Shown here: in pieces, positions 6,358 to 8,496 of the stretch | Position numbering within the stretch: position 1 is the first letter of the stretch | Layout: each line of letters opens with the position of its first letter | Origin: an uncultured Lachnospiraceae bacterium | GTDB taxonomy: Bacteria; Bacillota; Clostridia; Lachnospirales; Lachnospiraceae | Length of the DNA stretch: 8,496 nt | NCBI GenBank assembly: GCA_947175845.1 | Contig: CAMWOK010000112.1 | Span: 1-8,496 of the forward strand | Direction: 5' to 3' | The notes under the pieces: generated by a model | What the model was told of the DNA's origin: nothing | Databases searched by the model: none | What the model saw: only the letters and a program-made list of their open reading frames with translations | Program-made: the position numbers and the translations under genes

Positions 6358-7358
6358 ATGCATATTACGTTTTATTCGTTCTGGATGACGATACTGTGGA
6401 GCAGTATTCTGATTTTGATTTTCTACGTGCTGAGGACAAAATATAAATTAATTGATATATGCAGTGTGTCAGGCGTAATTGTTTTATATTTGTTCTGCAT
6501 GATACGGATGGTCATTCCTGCTGAATTTCCATGGACAAAGATACTATTCGGAGGAGCACTCTATAACAGAATATACTATTTATTCTGTGTCGAACAAAAT
6601 ATAGGGAATTATATTTCTGTATTTGACATGATGCGTCTGGTCTGGTATACAGGATCATTTTTGATTTTACTGCATTATGTGATTCAGTACGTGAAGCTTG
6701 CACGTTATTTTGGCGAAATGCCGGTACAAAGAAGCAGTAGTGCGACACAAATCGTAGACTGTTTATACTCCTTCACGAGTGCTGCCATCTGAAAAACCAT
6801 GATATCTTGGTAAAAAATCTGATTAACATATTATGTGCACTTTATTGGTGGAATCCATGTGTATATTTATTAAAAAAGGATTTGAGCCAGAGTCTGGAAA
6901 TACGGTGTGACCTGATGGCAGTAAAGGAACTGGATCATCAGTTAAAAGGCGAGTATCTGGCGATTGTCCTAAGTGAATACAAGGACAGTCTTGAAGCTGG
7001 AAATTCTGCTGAAATTCACTATGATAATCCGAAACTGCTTCTTGAGCGTTTTCAATTGGTTGCAAATGAAAGGCGTACTTTTGTAAAGAAAGGAAATGTT
7101 CTTGCATGGATTATTGCCGGTTGTCTGCTTTTCATATCATACGCTTTCGTTTTTCAGACCAGATATGATGTGCCGAAATCAGATATTGAGACAGTACAGG
7201 ATGCCTATGAGGTTAATGTTCAAAATTCATATTTGATAAGAATGAAAGATGGCACTTATTTTTTGCATAGTAATTATGTAGATATCCCTATAGGTGAGGA
7301 AGGTGCGCGGAGGATGATAGGAGATGGTTTTACCGTCATAGAAATAAGTGAAAAATAA
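6358..7358 (+). pseudogene. Broken M56-family (BlaR1/MecR1-like) membrane zinc protease
   Basis: Two fragments in different frames make up this gene. The first, ATG 6358 to TGA 6790-6792, encodes three likely membrane helices (about residues 8-24, 36-53 and 90-112) and ends soon after ARYFGEMPVQ. The second frame, open from 6741 to TAA 7356-7358, contains LLHECCHLKNHDILVKNLINI with the HExxH zinc motif at 6774-6788, then LYWWNPCVYLLKKDL and EIRCDLMAV as expected of M56, a late membrane helix (VLAWIIAGCLLFISYAFVF) and a short outer tail. The frames overlap at 6741-6792, and the 40-50 residues normally found between the third helix and HExxH seem absent, pointing to an internal deletion with frameshift rather than a one-base error. 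Intact members sense an outside signal and cause loss of the BlaI-type repressor encoded just upstream. The second part alone has no obvious ribosome site. Confidence 0.82.
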
Positions 7359-7424
7359 TTGTTAATAATGTAGAATTTGGGTTAAAGCCAAAAAACTGTG
7401 ATGTAAAATTGGAGGAAAATTAGT

Positions 7425-7451
7425 ATGAAATCCAAATTTTTAATTTTATAA
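7425..7451 (+). other. Eight-codon mini-ORF with a strong ribosome binding site
   Basis: GGAGG at 7411-7415 is followed nine bases later by ATG 7425 and the peptide MKSKFLIL, then TAA at 7449-7451. It looks like either the first codons of a lost secreted or membrane protein, since M-K-x-K-F-L-I-L resembles a signal peptide start, or a short leader peptide. It lies between the broken protease gene and the coiled-coil gene. Confidence 0.3.
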
Positions 7452-7456
7452 AAATG

Positions 7457-7474
7457 ATGTAAACGGATTTACAT
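7457..7474. promoter_or_regulatory. Small palindrome, possible operator
   Basis: ATGTAAA and TTTACAT form a perfect 7-bp inverted repeat around CGGA, 10 bp before the AAGGAGG site (7484-7490) of the next gene. The size and position suit a repressor site or a hairpin in the mRNA leader. The half-site order (TGTA then TACA) is the reverse of the classic BlaI TACA-TGTA dyad, so assignment to the nearby BlaI-like protein is weak. Confidence 0.3.
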
Positions 7475-7498
7475 GATATAAACAAGGAGGTTGAAAAT

Positions 7499-8496
7499 AT
7501 GCAGGTAAAATTTCATCAGGCAAATCAATTTAAAAGCCATTTTGTGAACGGCGCGTACAAGACAAGTACCGATTCTGCATCACACACAAAGCGCAGGATG
7601 ATGGAGGCCGAGTCCGAGGCAAAAAAGACAGAGACTGTCAGAATCACTATTTCAGGGGAGGCGATGTCGCTTGCAAGGCAGGCAAAAGCGATGGAGCGGT
7701 TGGAGCAGTATGCGAATGCTGGTGTGCAGGAGACAGACGTAGGGAAAATGACTGAAAAATCTAATGAGGCGGTACAGCTTACGGATGAGGAATTGTATGA
7801 TGAGTTGCTGAATCAGGTAAATATATGGGGCGACAAATCTTATGCCCTGCGCCATGATTTTAATCATCAGGAAACGGCTAAGATGGCTGAGAATCGGGCG
7901 GCAGCACTGACCGAAATGCAAAAGCTCGAGGAGATGCAGAGGTCCGACATCAGCAGACTGCAGAAAGAAGCACAGAAGGCTGCTGAGCAGGCTTCTATGC
8001 AGCAAGAGGAAATGAATAAAAAGAGTTCCGAACTGATTATGATGCTTGAGAGCTTTGAGGAACAGGATGATGAAGATGTGAAAGCAGCCGAGGGCGAGGA
8101 CAGCAAGGACAGCGATACTGGATCTAATGAAAACCTCATGGCTGGAGAAAAAGGAGCGATGGCAGTAAAGGGTGAAATGGGCATTTTGGACTCCATAAAC
8201 AGTATGGATGCGTCAAGTGCATTCCGAATTGAAGCAAGTGACCATTCCATTAAAGCTGTCGAGGCGGAACGAAGAAACATATATCGTGCGAATGCTGCAG
8301 AAAATTTTGACATCAAAGAAAAGATAGCAGAAATGTCATACTATGTCGGTATGCTTGCCAACAGTGAGGATGTAAAGGCATCTTTCAAGGATAGAATCGA
8401 CGAGGAGACAGATCCGGAGGCCAAGAAAAAGCTGCAGGCGATGATGGAGTATTTCGAGCAGATGGATATGAAAAACGGATATGGCGACTTGAAGAG
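7499..8496 (+). CDS. Uncharacterised coiled-coil protein (3' end beyond the window)
   Basis: The frame is open from ATG 7499 to the window edge, giving 332 residues with no stop. AAGGAGG at 7484-7490 sits eight bases before the start. The N-terminus (MQVKFHQANQFKSHF) is not a signal peptide, and no membrane segment is seen. A VRITISGEAMSLARQAKAMERLEQ segment occurs at about residues 46-69. Residues about 124-190 are rich in Glu, Lys, Gln and Ala, with heptad-like spacing expected of a coiled coil. A very acidic, Ser/Asp-rich linker follows (about 187-215), and then more helical, charged sequence. The short 'V-x-I-S-x-E-x-x-x-L' motif recalls poorly described cytoplasmic proteins often seen in Lachnospiraceae, but I cannot name a family. 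Base composition looks closer to the CIS operon than to the AT-rich interlude. It could be a CIS-associated or unrelated gene. Confidence 0.7.
   Translation, partial: MQVKFHQANQFKSHFVNGAYKTSTDSASHTKRRMMEAESEAKKTETVRITISGEAMSLARQAKAMERLEQYANAGVQETDVGKMTEKSNEAVQLTDEELYDELLNQVNIWGDKSYALRHDFNHQETAKMAENRAAALTEMQKLEEMQRSDISRLQKEAQKAAEQASMQQEEMNKKSSELIMMLESFEEQDDEDVKAAEGEDSKDSDTGSNENLMAGEKGAMAVKGEMGILDSINSMDASSAFRIEASDHSIKAVEAERRNIYRANAAENFDIKEKIAEMSYYVGMLANSEDVKASFKDRIDEETDPEAKKKLQAMMEYFEQMDMKNGYGDLK

Noticed and set aside
6807..7358. Independent gene starting at ATG 6807
   Set aside because: Its frame continues upstream into HECCHLKNHD, the M56 zinc motif, and there is no ribosome site before ATG 6807; it is the downstream part of a broken M56 gene.
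7867..8316. Serine-rich minus-strand ORF opposite the coiled-coil gene
   Set aside because: Its composition is the mirror of Glu/Lys-rich codons on the + strand and it has no ribosome site; it is a shadow frame.
1..8496. CRISPR array, tRNA, rRNA or complete insertion sequence
   Set aside because: No regularly spaced repeats, cloverleaf-like sequences, rRNA segments or intact transposase were seen on either strand.

Overview
The window looks like a chromosomal segment of a low-to-mid-GC Gram-positive bacterium, most likely a Clostridia/Lachnospiraceae-type Firmicute. This rests on strong AGGAGG-type ribosome binding sites before nearly every gene, tightly packed same-strand operons, RsbV/RsbW-like switch proteins, and a BlaI/M56 pair of the type common in that group. 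The taxon is an inference from gene style; no rRNA or marker gene is present.

Region 1 (1-5447, + strand) is one continuous operon. It opens with the 3' end of a phage tail protein I-like baseplate gene, followed by a DUF4255/Pvc16-like tail cap protein and an unrecognised 268-aa protein. Together these indicate the distal end of a contractile injection system (CIS) or related phage-tail-derived particle locus. Directly attached, with gaps or overlaps of a few bases, is a four-gene cytoplasmic signalling cassette: a STAS anti-anti-sigma-like protein, an RsbW-like HATPase, a soluble hybrid histidine kinase (PAS-HisKA-HATPase-REC-HPt) and a stand-alone receiver. No sigma factor, PP2C phosphatase or DNA-binding output domain is visible. 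The pairing of a CIS with a combined partner-switch and phosphorelay module is the most interesting feature here.

Region 2 (5448-7498) is an AT-richer interlude that looks like accessory or decaying DNA. It holds a 33-bp near-perfect hairpin whose only non-Watson-Crick pairs are G-U if read as + strand RNA, and a short minus-strand remnant of a reverse transcriptase that ends at the hairpin. Next come a long AT-rich leader with a plausible promoter and a BlaI-family repressor gene. The adjoining M56 (BlaR1-like) sensor protease is broken: its HECCH zinc motif lies in a different frame from its N-terminal membrane half, and the segment between appears deleted. An 8-codon mini-ORF and a small palindrome follow.

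Region 3 (7499-8496, running off the right edge) is a long open frame encoding an unrecognised, charged, probably coiled-coil protein with its own strong ribosome binding site. Its relation to the CIS operon is unproven.
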